64,000 nt of DNA from Bactericera cockerelli. Lineage: Eukaryota; Arthropoda; Insecta; Hemiptera; Triozidae. The DNA lies in NCBI GenBank assembly GCA_024516035.1, contig CM044962.1, positions 9,133,595-9,197,594 of the forward strand, given 5' to 3'. The notes beneath the pieces were generated by a model. It saw only the letters and a list, made by a program, of their open reading frames with translations. It ran no database searches and was not told the DNA's origin. A program made the position numbers and the translations under genes. Below are positions 43,376-54,949 of this stretch, one piece after another. Within the stretch, counting starts at the first letter, position 1, and the number at the start of each line of letters is the position of its first letter.

Positions 43376-45058
43376 AAAAAAAACCGTGCGATATTCGTCT
43401 CTAAAAATGTCCTCACACCAGCAAACGAATGCCTCTCGAGAAATATGTGAGATTGTAGGTATAAGATTTTATTTATTGGTGTTCCACTGAATTTTCTATT
43501 GTGTCCTTTATTTACCGTCTAACTAGAATTGTTAAATGGAGTAGGTACATGTCTCGAAGTTGTAAGAGAACACTTCAATAATCCAATAGAGAGCCATTGT
43601 GTGGTATTGTTGCAGTATTAAGATACAATGAGATATTTTGACGTGAAATATGACGAAGCTAATTCCTCAGGTTGAGAAATATTTGGATTTCTCTGGAATG
43701 AATGAAGGTATTAGGTGTGTTGGGCATTAAAAATGATCCGAAGTGTATTGAACCCTAATCCCAAGTTATACGATGGTACTTATACTTATATTTCGACTGA
43801 TTTTGTCTTCCTCAGTAGCATGATCGAGCCGTAACCTGGAGGTCAGTCGATCGAGTCTCAAGCTGTGGAAAATATATTAGATTGCGGGTTGAGATATAAT
43901 GAATTATTGAGACAAACCGGTATTTATTTATTTATTTACAGTTTATTTTTTACAAAACAATCAACAACAACAAACAATCAGAACAATCAACCAATCAGAG
44001 AGCTTCTAGCATAAAAAAAAAAACATTTTTCCACTGTTGCCAAACTGCCGCCGAATGAAGAATTGGATTAGCACTAAACACCAGATTGCTTAAACTTTTT
44101 TCTTTTCTTTTTTACATTTTTTAATCAATTTCTACTTTGATTTATTCTTATTCTTCAGTATTCTTACTTTCTATGTATTCATATTCTTACCATCATCCTA
44201 TGTATGTTATGTATTATAAAAACTAATAAAAATCCCCCAAAAAATATCACTTCGTGACATAAAAAAAGTCCCGCCAGCCGATCCCCAAAAATATAAAAAT
44301 ATAGAAAAAAGTATTGAAAAAAAAACAGTTTCTCTATTAGGCTTAGCGGATCAATAGCTGAAACTACCTTGGAGCACGGAATTCGACAATCGGGCCTGTC
44401 CTGAACATATAAATACCCTATTCAACTGCATTAAGCATGCATAAAACAACATCCCCAATGACACAATACGGTCCAATTAGTCGCCTGGATACATGAATAT
44501 ATAACGTGGTAACTGTTCAATTAGGAGAGGGGGTTGGATCAGATTCAGAGAGAGAGGGAGAGTGAGAGAGAGTGAGAGGGGCGGGGAGTAAGACAGAAGG
44601 TAAGGGAGAGGGAGGAAGATAAAATAGAGATGATGGAAAGGAAATTTAATGGAATGCTGAAAGGACAATGCCGACATTATGGGAGGTTTATCTATGGGAC
44701 TAATAATCCAACTATAATCGTGTAACGGGCACTAACGGAAATCCTACCTTGTCTAGTGATAGCGATCTCTTTACCTCTTTTTCTCTCTCACTTTCTCTCT
44801 CCCTCTAATATCTATCTAGGAAAGTGAAAAATTCAGCGTTTTACAGTTTCGCTATTTACTTTTCTCTTATGCAGTAATATCAAACTGTCTGTCTCTCTCT
44901 CTGCCCATCTCGAGGTATCTTTGTGTACAATTTATTTAACGTCTTATTTGGTGTTAACGTCTTGATTTGATCTAATCAAGACGGAGGTTTTACCCTCCAA
45001 TCACTGGGAATTGAACCAGCTAACCACATCAAACTGATCAAACCAGCTTCCATTAAAT
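43376..45058. other. No gene identified
   Basis: Contains a SINE E head scrap (43815-43865), a possible reversed LINE tail (43918-44230) and purine-rich short repeats (44545-44640). No coding exon is supported. Confidence 0.4.
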
Positions 45059-45065
45059 CCTGTAT

Positions 45066-45348
45066 CATAGCGTGTAGAAATAAGAAGTGAGGAAACGAAC
45101 CCCAGTTGCATGGAAAAGCTACATAGCGCGACACCATCGCAAAGGAGTAGAATATTTCTCGCGGTCTGCCTCGATTTGAACAATTTATGTTTACATTTGT
45201 TAGGGGGGAAGAAATTTTGTGAGGAACGAGGAGAGGAGACTACTTTGAGATACAAGCGCTTAGGATGCCACAATGCAATTATTATTATTATATGGAAAAC
45301 GGGTGGTTTCCACCCCGGTTTCCACACTTCTTATTTCTACACGCTATG
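45066..45348. mobile_element. Short inverted-repeat element next to rsmJ
   Basis: CATAGCGTGTAGAAATAAGA begins at 45066 and its inverse ends at 45348 (at least 24 bp paired). CCTGTAT flanks both sides (45059-45065, 45349-45355). It lies 44 bp past the rsmJ stop. Confidence 0.7.
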
Positions 45349-45392
45349 CCTGTATTATAAGGACTTTGCAACTGGTCAATAGTGGTCTAGAG

Positions 45393-46787
45393 CTAAGTTT
45401 TCGGTGAATAAATATCAAACCGGTACCGGTTTGACTTGACGCAGTTGACCGTTTTCATTCCGCCCAAACAGGGCGCGTCCAGCGGTCGCTTCACAACGAC
45501 TCTTTTCCGCGCCACTTGCAACGCCGTGTGGATGAGGCGCTCATCATTGGCTGCGTCCAGAGGCAGAAGATCCTGCAAGAATTTGATGTTCTTCTTGACC
45601 AGTGCGGAGTTTTTCGATTTGGGAAACATCGGGTCGAGATAGACAACGTCGGGAATTATCGGCGACGAGAAACGACCGTCGGTAGCGCTAGTGTCGTGTA
45701 AATCGCGAGAAATGGGGATTTCACCGTGAGAGGATTTCGCGAACTGTCCGCTAGGTGAGTTAGTTTCAATACAAATTTTACCATCAGAAAGTTTCTCTGA
45801 ACGCCCACCAGGGTCGTTGGCAACGCTCGAGTTTGCAAGGCTTCGCAGATACGCCCAACTGTCGCCGAATTCGAACGAAAAGCGTTCGGCAAAACTCGGG
45901 TCCAGCTCGTTTCGGGCTCGGCGAATTCCGTCGTCCAGTAGACAAGCCACGAGGGGATGTCTCTCGAAGAGCTTGACCTTGCAGCCGTGGGCCGCCAGAA
46001 CGAAGGCGTCTGTGCCAAAGCCGCCAGTGGCGTCCAGTACGTAGGGGTGGTAGTTGCCTGAAAGTGAATTGGGAGTATGCATTTTGGCGGAAATATGGAG
46101 GACTCTTCATTAAGGTTAAGATTTTTTCTTTTAAATGAATATCTATTTATTTAAAGAGAGGTCTGTAACATTCAGAGTCTTTGCCCCTCTAAGATTTTTA
46201 AAATTTTCGTTTCTATTTGACAGAATTTGACTACTTTTTTAAATTTCAAATAAAATATTTGTCTAAACCTGTTCAGTATCGTCCAGCGGGAACTTGGTCA
46301 CAAATTGGAACCCTCACTTGCACAATGCTGGTAGCTCTTCCACATCTAACGCAGGCTTAGTGAGTTTAACGTGAGTTGCTGTTTAGTTTCCAGTGAATAG
46401 AGGTTCAAACCCCGTTTCGACTGACCTTTTCGTGAAAGATGTTGTAACAACAAGAAGAAACGTCTACAAGTTTATTGTCAACTCTCAACTCTCCTCTCAG
46501 AGTCGAAACCAGGATCTTCCCCATGGAAAGTGAGGATCTTACTACTGAGACACTTACTTTGACCCCAACAGCCCTAGCAATGGCCTCCCCGCCTCCATGA
46601 TGCCTCCTCCACATGAGTTGCCCACTGGTAAGGTCCACATGGACCCCATAGTCTCTTTGTCTTGCTCCAGCACACCTCCTCTGAATGATAACTCTATGGA
46701 GGCGTCAGCATCGTGAGTCAGGCCGTACTTCCGGGCTATGGCCAATAGATAGGTGTTGTGCCCGTATTGGTCATGGTTTAGGACCAC
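45393..46787 (-). CDS. rsmJ: RsmJ-like 16S rRNA (guanine-N2) methyltransferase, bacterial-type gene with intron(s)
   Basis: Bacterial RsmJ methylates N2 of G1516 of 16S rRNA using S-adenosylmethionine. Exon 46787-46558 follows a TTTTCAG acceptor and encodes LLAIARKYGLTHDADASIEL, then in the next frame GVHVDL and HHGGGEAIARAVGVK, ending at a GTAAGT donor. Exon 46057-45393 follows TTTCAG and encodes YHPYVLDATGGFGTDAFVLA (SAM motif I), ERHPLVACLLDDG, VVYLDPMFPKSKNSALVKK, KRVVVKRP and YRFDIYSPKT, then TAG. These match E. coli RsmJ over nearly its whole length. About 50 extra residues, rich in Ser, sit before VVYLDPMFP. An upstream exon with the start codon is implied but not found. The frame breaks once inside the first exon (46635-46660, a run of four G) and probably again at the intron junction; one extra G at each would restore it. 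The intron and flanking insect SINEs argue for a transferred nuclear gene, not contamination. It could serve the mitochondrion or a symbiont, or be decaying. Confidence 0.85.
46138..46440. other. rsmJ intron contents
   Basis: A stretch ATGAATATCTATTTATTTAA then AGAGAGGTCTGTAACATTCA repeats 695-750 next to the GST. 46340-46420 resembles the SINE central block. Confidence 0.5.
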
Positions 46788-47025
46788 CTGAAAATAAGTG
46801 AAAACAGAGAAACATGAAACGAAGAAAATTAGTTCAAACCTGCAATAATTTAAAAGTAGATTTTTAAAGGTTTAAATTTAAAGGGGTCTTAACTTTCTTG
46901 ATTTTATATTATTATTATTTTCACACTAAAGAACCGTTTTATTTTGAATTTACTGAAGAAGTCAATTGTTTTTTCTGTGACCAGCTTATAGTATGTAGAA
47001 TAGTTTGTAGATATTAGGTAGGTAT

Positions 47026-47370
47026 GCCAGCCTCCGTGGTGTAACGGTTGTGACTATTGCGCCCGTAGTCCAGAGACCCCGAGTTTGAATGGCGGTTGGA
47101 GCAGACTTTTCGAAGAAAATTCTCTCCAAACACGGGAGGCTGCCATTCCCGACCCCACCCAGGCTGGGTGAGTTTAAAGTGGTTAGCTGGTACGATTCCT
47201 AGCGAATGTAGGGTAAAACACCCGTCCTGACTATCTCAAAACAGGACGATAAACCAAATAGAATCAATGGACATGAAAGGAGCCAAGAAATCGGATCTGG
47301 GCGTTTATATAAATCCTCTCACCACCGTGATATAGGTATCTGTAGCTTTTTCACGTACACGGAATTATTA
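47026..47370 (+). mobile_element. SINE family D
   Basis: Head GCCTCCGTGGTGTAACGG and altered B box. From about 47162 on, this sequence is also the start of the duplicated segment. Confidence 0.8.
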
Positions 47371-48228
47371 TTATTACCTATTATGTATGCACATTGTACC
47401 TACATCAATAATGTTTAGGTACTTATTTAGGTAGGGACATTGATAAAAAAAATAGACCCTAGGTTTGTCAGAACCAAACCAACCTCAAGACAAGGTTGAC
47501 GAATACCGACCTAAGTATTAGGCTTTGGAAAAGGCTCAAAAGGCAAAGTACAGTACACAGTACATACTTACATACTTTGAAATCGCTTCCAGAAACACAA
47601 TTTTCTATTATCTTCAGGTATAGAAAACAGAGACACGGCAACATTTAGACTGCCAAACAGCCACAAGAAAAGCATTTAGTCCATTTTTACTGTTGGTTAT
47701 TCGCAAAAAAAAAAAAAACTGTAGACAAGTAACGTCTGAAAAGATTAGATTACATCAACCGCTGTCGAAATTTAGAGTAACTCTCATCATCAGTTTCATA
47801 AGAAAAATTCAATTTTGGATAGTTCTTAACTTTTGCCTAGGTTGTTGTCACAAATTTAAAAAAAAAGTATTTAGAAAAATCGACTTACTAACGAACGAGA
47901 TTGAATAATTTCATTTCATAAGTACTTTTTTAATTCAATACTAGATATCTCCCACGTTTCTACTCAAAATACTAAAAATTTAATAATGAAGAATTTCACG
48001 GCTTATTTTAAACAATTGCTTATTAACATTTTCTTTTTTGCAAACTTCTTCGTCCGAGAGTTGAAATTAAGTCAATTTAAACTGTGCTGTCTTCAGTGAT
48101 AAGAAACAAACATACAGTCAACTAATACTGGGTCCGTTGTCTTTAATTACTCAGAAGTCCAACAAGGAAATGAGTCTTAGGTGTTTTTCCTAATCAAACT
48201 GCACCAGCAACACTTTTATGTCTTTTGA

Positions 48229-48455
48229 GTAATCACCGTAGCAGAGTGAGTTAGCGCACTAGGCATTGCACGCACGGCGACCTGGGTTCGATCCCCATCG
48301 GGCAGGAATTTTTCTGATCTGTACTTGGATGTTCGGGGTCCACTCATGCCTCGTGAGGAAAGCTGAGTAGTTACTTGTATGAGTAACGACCTGGGTTCGA
48401 TCTCACTCTGCCTAGCGCGTTAACTCACTCTGCCACGGTGACTACCTCACCACAA
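48229..48455 (+). mobile_element. SINE family C in fold-back form
   Basis: Head and B box at 48229-48300 and body to 48390, then the inverse of the head (GCCTAGCGCGTTAACTCACT) at 48408-48443, so both ends pair. Confidence 0.7.
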
Positions 48456-48984
48456 ATAAAATCATACACTTTCATGTCTTTTGTTTTACATCAAAAAAGA
48501 ATTTTATTGAGAGAACTATTATACTATATACCTACATTTATACATCCCATCCTATCAAAAATGTTCTCACCTCAAAGCTATCTGAGATCCTTCAGATCGA
48601 TCCGTCGGTGTTCAAAATCAAAGGGACCTAAAAGCCGACGCGCCGTTCACACTAAAGCTCCCGAACCCCATAATTGAAAATTCCTCCTATTTATTATTTA
48701 AACTGCCGATTTATTAAAATCATCTTCGGAATTGCTTTCTCAGAGGGTCTGTTGCCTCCCCGGAATTAACGCGTCATTCTGATTGATGCCCGCTGAGTGT
48801 TGCTGGCTGCCCAGAAACTCGGATGGGTCTGTTGTCACAAAAAATAAGTTTTTTTTTTCACAGACCCGAGGAACAAGATATTTTGAATCCAATATTGTGT
48901 AATTGAATGCTAACATAAGAGGAAAAGTTCGTGCGTGTATTGGGTGGGGACTCAAAAAAAAAAAAAAAAAAAAAGGAACCGCGA

Positions 48985-49407
48985 CACTGAGATGATATAA
49001 CATAGAGGGAACTCGATGTATCAAGATTTGCGTCCAGTAGGAACCATCAGCTGATTTCAAAATCAGTGCCGGAGTTGTAGTAATTTTTCTCTCGCGAAGG
49101 AGTGGGTACTTAAACTACATAATTCTACTAAAATAATATTTTTACTTTCTTCATACTTACCTCTTGGTTATTTTTGTCTTTGTTTCCTCTTTTACTTTCC
49201 TTATTTTCTACTTATTATGTAGTAATATAAGACTTGGTATTTGACGTGAATATTAAGGATGTTTAGATATCTGCCACTGCATGAGGTAAACAAAAAATTC
49301 AAATAAATTGAACTAATCAGAGGCCGGGATTTGTTGAAAGAGGGACCATCAGCTGTTCAAAGTTGGACACACAAATTTGTTCAACTCTATGTAATATGAT
49401 CTCAGTG
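48985..49407. mobile_element. hAT-type MITE, only in duplication copy 1
   Basis: CACTGAGATGATATAACATA to ATATGATCTCAGTG, as at 35275. No matching 8-bp flanks. Followed to about 49495 by sequence also found at 31073-31158. Confidence 0.75.
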
Positions 49408-50109
49408 GGCAGCATCCACAAAACATTTTCCCAACGGCCGGGCATGGTAATGGTCAAAATGGTTAAAGAGTCAAGTGTGCACTGGTAGTCAAGTAAACCC
49501 TCTATGTGGTTTTAATTTAACTTAGTGGTCAGTGGTTTTAATTTAACGACATTTGACAATTGAGAAGGAGATTTAGCGGTATTTTAAGAGTGAGAGTACT
49601 GTCTGGAATGCGACCCAGGTCAACATTTCTTTGTACAACTGGCCCTCAAGGAGGTGAGAGGTTCGGGGGGCTGGGGGCAGTTGTCTTGCAGCGTGACGAT
49701 ACAAAAAAACAACACAGAAATCAAACATTCAGCTCATGTTGGCTCAAGAAGTGGTCCACCTCTCGAGCATATTAGGAGCAGGCGGCTTGTGTGATTTTAT
49801 TTTTCATCATTACCATTGTGTAGTTTACATAGCCAGAAAAGGTACAGCATTATCTTTTATTGCCCCGGAACCATTTTGTGGCGGTGCAAAAAGCCACGTA
49901 CAAATGGAAATCAGGCAATGGGAGAACCAAATGAAGGTCTGTGACCAACATTCCCGGTCACAGAAAGGCGAAATTGTTTTCTTTTTAAATTTCAACACTG
50001 TGTTTCGACCTTAAATGGTTCGAAACACAGCAATAACTGATTTTTTTTATACGAAATTTATTTATAACTCACTCGCCTTTACACATAACTTCATAACTCA
50101 CTCGCCTAA

Positions 50110-50510
50110 AAGAGTCTGAGCAAAGAGGAATTAAGAATCCTTACTGGATTTCAGGCCATTGTAGATTGTAGCCTCAACTACCATCTAAACAATTAAGATG
50201 GGTATTTCTCAAGACGTAAAATGCAGTCTTTGTGAAGAGGCCCCAGAGACGGCAAAACACATTATCTGTGAATGTGCATGGAGCAGTTTCTCACACCCGA
50301 CTGAAACACTTCTTAAGTCTGATTTTAACACCTAAAAAGTCACTGAAATCAGTTCTAAAAGAATCTTAAGCTATATTAAGCTTAGATCTCTTTTAGAAAT
50401 TTAGAATAACATAGGCAATAGGGCACGTCACAAACTATCGATCTTAGGTCGCAGTGACAAAGAGCTTTCGTAGCCGATAGCCCTACCTATACCAATCCCA
50501 ATTGTGTAGT
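50110..50510 (+). pseudogene. LINE RNase H-region relic
   Basis: LSKEELRILTGF and, after a frame change, MGISQDVKCSLCEEAPETAK then HIICECAWS resemble the Cys-rich end of an I/Jockey-type RNase H domain. Broken by stops. Confidence 0.6.
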
Positions 50511-50957
50511 TTCGTTGAATTCGACAGTTAATTGTCAAGTATAACGAAAGTGCACCACTAAGTTTTATTTCCATGTGGGTTTTAACGTCGCTTTCAACTG
50601 CATGGTCATAATATCACGACGGAGGTTTTACCCTCCATTCGCTGGAAACTCACAAACCTGCTACTCAAATCAACTTCACCTACCATGAGTAGGGCCGGTA
50701 ATAGCCAAGTTCTTGTAATAAAAAAACAATAGGGGTTTTCCCAGATCATTTTTTTGATATCTTGAACTTGTTGGTACCCGCCCCCAATTTATTTTCATAT
50801 TGAGTCTACACTACAGCGAGTAGATGAATAGGTCAGAGTATAATCATGTGATGATGCCCAGTGGGTGTAGGTGTACGTATTAGATGTTGATGATGATTTT
50901 ATAAATAAGTACCATGTTATTGTTGATGTTTTGTTTGACTATTAAAGAAATTTGGTA

Positions 50958-51310
50958 TTGGTATAAATAGGGCTGTCGGCTACGAAAGCTCTTTGTCACT
51001 GCGACCTTAAATAGATCTTTTGTGACTTTCCCCTGTAACTCTAAAAGAGGTCAAAGCTATAAATGTCGCTTAAGATTCTTTTAGGACTGATTTCGGTAAC
51101 TTCTTTAGGTGTTAGAATCAGCCTTGAGAATTGTTTCAGTCGAGCGTGTGAGGCTGCTCCACATTCAGAGAGAATGGAGAATGTGTTTTGCTGTCTCTAG
51201 GGCCTCTTTACAGAGACTGCATTTTAGGTCTTGAGCAATGTCCATTTGTTCAGACGGTAGTTGAGGCTACAGTGGCCTATTAAAAAGCCAGTAGAGATTC
51301 CATTAAAAGA
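50958..51310 (-). pseudogene. Second LINE RNase H-region relic, inverted
   Basis: The reverse complement parallels 50110-50510 (CTACTGGCTTTTTAATAGGC; TGCAGTCTCTGTAAAGAGGC), also broken. Confidence 0.6.
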
Positions 51311-51589
51311 AAATGAATGGCCTCACAATTTTCACGAGCCGTCCATGAAATTATCATGAACAAAAAATATTGAAGTTTCTAAACCAAATCTCCTTATTAA
51401 AACACACATCACTCAGTTCTCCTGAGAGGAGGAGATATATTCAATTTCAAGTGTGAAGAAAGAGAGGTATAGCTACGTTCATACATCATGTACAAATAGA
51501 TATTCTTTGATGTACAAATAGATATGAGAGCTTTGCTTCGATGTGAGTACACTGAGAGACAAATTTAGGGGAAAAGAGGATTGATTACT

Positions 51590-51775
51590 CTTATTGAAAA
51601 GTTCATTAGAAGGACCAATAATTACAAACAAATAATGAAAACAAATAAAATACAAAATGGATAATACAAGAAATAAAACAAGAAAAAAGGAAATTACATT
51701 GATACAATATAATACAGCTGTCCTCACAAAAGGGCGGGGTTATTGCCTATGGCAATCTCTTCCACCGAACCCTTA
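51590..51775 (-). mobile_element. LINE 3' tail
   Basis: The minus strand reads GGTTCGGTGGAAGAGATTGC, then CCGCCCTTTTGTGAGGAC. Confidence 0.6.
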
Positions 51776-51929
51776 TTAAATTTAATATTTTCTTTTTCAA
51801 AAAATATTTTTGTTAATACTTAACAGGAATTATGTCACATATTTTTTGAGCGTTTGAATCAAAATTCGTGTTCTTTGGGACTCAAACCACCGGCCTTCAT
51901 ATATTATGACGCGTCCCTTTTTTAATGTT

Positions 51930-52040
51930 CGAGATGTACTAAACAATTGTAACCAAATTAAGAATTAGGGGCGATCGAACTCGGGGTCTTCCGCATGGCA
52001 AGCGAGTGCTTAACCGCACTGAGCTAATCACGCGCTCAAC
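51930..52040 (-). mobile_element. SINE family F head
   Basis: The minus strand has GAGCGCGTGATTAGCTCAGT, CTTGCCATGCGGAAG and the GTTCGATCG B box. Confidence 0.65.
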
Positions 52041-52520
52041 TAATCTATGCTAACTAAAAGGCGGGGTTATTGCCTGTGACAACGGCCGTATTGGATGGAG
52101 ATCAGGGGTGTCTGGACCCCCCCCCCCCCCCTCCGAAAACATTTTTTTTTTATATATATAAAAAAACCTATCAGTATCGACTATCAATACTTTTTAATCT
52201 CACGGACACGGAATTATTGTTATTATTATCATTTGGAGAAACAGGTGGGGTGATCCTCTTATTTTGTTTCTGACTGTAGACAGAGCATAGAGTCTGATAT
52301 GGAGATAATAGAGAGGACGTTAATGACATAGCGGCATGGATCCGACGGGCTCAAAATGGCGGCTAATATTCGCCGAGTCATTGCTTTAGCAGATACATAT
52401 ACAAGGGGCCCCCCGACACCCATCCGAGAAATGTGGGCTCAGTCGCGAATCACAGGAGGATGAGAAGAGAGTCGATCCCTCAGCTCAAGGGTCAAACATT
52501 AATGGGCCGTACCTATTCAT

Positions 52521-52726
52521 AATACTCTTTAGTGAAAGGTAACCACCAGGCGAGGTTAATGCTCAAACCATTTTCTACCACCTAACCCTCAGAGTCTTCT
52601 TATTATGTGGTCACAAACTCAAATGAATGAGGAAAAATTCGTGCACTGGGTGGGATTCGAACCAACGGATCCCTACGCTACCTCGATTACCAGACTAGCG
52701 CGTTAACCACTTGACTACCAGTGCAC
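52521..52726 (-). mobile_element. SINE family B, full length
   Basis: Complete head, B box (GGATTCGAACC read in reverse) and CTCTTTAGTGAAAGGTAACC end. Confidence 0.85.
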
Positions 52727-53154
52727 TTGACTACGTATTCATTAAGATAAGCAAAAACTTTTCCTTGCGAAATTCAAAGGAATTGCTTCAGTCGGCATTC
52801 ATAATGTTCTGAGAGCAATTGCTTTTCCAACAGCTTTAGATTCTATGGTAGTAAATTGTACAAAAATATGGTACATACATATTCATCTTGGTTAAGTGAC
52901 AGAGTATGCCTAAGGATAAGGCATTAACTTCGCCCCAGATTACAAAACAATTGTAAAGAATAATTAATAATGTTCCATAATATTTTTTTGTATATATTTT
53001 TAAGTTTTAATTGATATTTTGTATATTCTTTTTTGTAAATAAATAAAATAAATTACTTTTAGGTACCTATGAATAGCTCCTCTGGCATACACATTACACA
53101 TGCTTGTGAGCAAGAATTTTTGATTAAGAGTTTATCGAGTTTTAGTTATATATA

Positions 53155-53719
53155 CAGGGTGCGGCGCGGTTATGTCCCATTTTGAATCGCCCAGTGTGAA
53201 GCCGCACTTTTAATTAGACAAGTTCAAACAAAGTTAGAAGATGCACAAACTACTAATTTTTTCGAATCAATTTAGCTCAGTTGTCAAGATGATTTTAGCA
53301 AAGCAACATAAAGCTTATTGCGTGGAGAGTTATTTTTCGAAAAATGTTCCCAGGGCGTTTGATTTGTTTAAGAGGTGACCTTCCATGGCCAGCGCGATCC
53401 CCGGATTTAGCTCCCTGTGATTTTTTCTTGTGGGGTTACCTCAAATCGAAAGTTTACAATGATCGTCCAAGAACACTTGAAGAGTTAAAACACAACATTC
53501 GCCGTGAAATAGGCCGTATACCTGTCACAATGTTGGAAAAAGTAGAGCGAAACTTTAGAAATCGCCTTCAGCAGTGTATCGACAATGACGGTCGTCATTT
53601 GAATGGTGTTTGTACTCTTCAAAATTTCTAGATGATAATTCAACAACAAGCATCAGGTAAGACTGATAGCCTTTTTTTAATCGAATATTCAAAAGGGGAC
53701 ATAACCGCGCCGCACCCTG
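53155..53719 (+). mobile_element. Tc1/mariner-type element, only in copy 1
   Basis: The 565-bp element has CAGGGTGCGGCGCGGTTATG ends in inverted orientation (about 33 bp, one mismatch) and TA at 53153-53154 and 53720-53721. Copy 2 has the uninterrupted site near 62276-62290. Confidence 0.9.
53344..53631 (+). pseudogene. Tc1/mariner transposase C-terminal fragment
   Basis: The frame includes PDLAPCDFFLWGYLK, the region of the last catalytic acidic residue in this superfamily, then TLEELKHNIRREI and CIDNDGRHLNGV. The N-terminal DNA-binding domain and the first two catalytic residues are missing, so this is a deleted copy. Confidence 0.8.
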
Positions 53720-54369
53720 TATAAAGTTTTATTGAAGTATAATTGTAACATTTGTTGTATACTACTTCTACAGTATGGTTCTGGCATTGCATTTAATATT
53801 CATGAGAAAAAATATGGCCTGAATGCCAAAAGGGCCGGCTGGGGCCCAAAATAAGTACAACCACAGGATGGGCCATTGGCACTTCCTATCCTTAGAACTT
53901 TCAAAATCGAAAAATTCTATCGCGTTCAAAAGTTATGAGCGGGTGGCCGCCTTTTCAGAAACACACTGTATATTATTTCTAATAAAGGCTGTTCTATATA
54001 TGCGTGTGTTTTAAGGTTTGTTATATCTTCAGGGACAACCTATACATATAAGGGACGTAGAATCAATACACATTGCAAGGGAATTTGTAAATCTGCCACT
54101 GTGTCATCCAACTTGAAACACAGCTTGCGTACACAGTCTCTTGTTGAACACAGCTCTGGATCAAACACTTCTTGTGTAAAGAAATCACAAGCCAGAATCA
54201 CTTGAGATTCAAATCACACCTGACCCATCTCGATATCATGACGGTGTTGAAAATCTGGACCAAGAACCAGGTACAACTCGTGAACTGAGTCAAAAGTAAA
54301 CATGAGGCTCACTGAGAGGTGTAGAACACGTGAAAGATGTGTTCGACAATTTAACAGCAATAGATAATA

Positions 54370-54707
54370 ATAATACTCTATAGTGGAAGGAAACCACCAG
54401 GCGAGGTTAATGCCAAAGCATTTTCTACCACCTAACCCTCAGAGTCTTATTATTATGTATGTATGGTATGGTTTTTTATTTGTGGTGAAGCACAAGGCCT
54501 CTTCACAATTTTTGTGGGTAGCGCAGCATTACTAAGAGCCTCCTGTACTTTTCGAATTATTCTATTATTACTATGTCTTATTACTATGTGGTCACAAACT
54601 CAAATTAATGAGGAAAAATTCATGCACTAGGTGGGATTCAAACCAACGGATCCCTACGCTACTTGGATTACAAGACTAGCGCGTTAACCACTTGACTACC
54701 AGTGCAC
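54370..54707 (-). mobile_element. SINE family B with nested SINE C fragment
   Basis: Family B is split at about 54457-54575 by TTTATTTGTGGTGAAGCACA ... GAGCCTCCTGTAC. TCTTATTAYTATGT repeats at both edges. The same nesting is in copy 2, so it predates the duplication. Confidence 0.8.
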
Positions 54708-54949
54708 ATGGACATTTTTTTTTTATCTATTAAGATGAGTGTTCACAGCCTTTTTTATTTCGATGATGATGATAATGCTAAAGTACACTATAATATTTTC
54801 AAATTTTTTATTTTGACGCTGCCATTTGGTAAGTTTATGCCAAATGTAAGAGGCCACCATTTCATTTTGGTAAGCAATAAAGATTCGTAAAATACTTTTG
54901 AAATGAAAATAACGCACAAATAAATATTAACTTTTTATTGGTGCTCTTA

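Noticed and set aside
45436..46110. Open frames overlapping rsmJ on other frames and the opposite strand
   Set aside because: Shadows of the GC-richer rsmJ exon; only the 45393-46057 minus frame has family motifs.
45393..46787. rsmJ as bacterial contamination
   Set aside because: It has an intron with GT and AG ends and sits between insect SINEs in one continuous sequence.
49736..50014. 92-codon frame conserved in both duplication copies (also 58857-59135)
   Set aside because: Conservation follows from the recent duplication; no family motif, and the upstream frame differs between copies.
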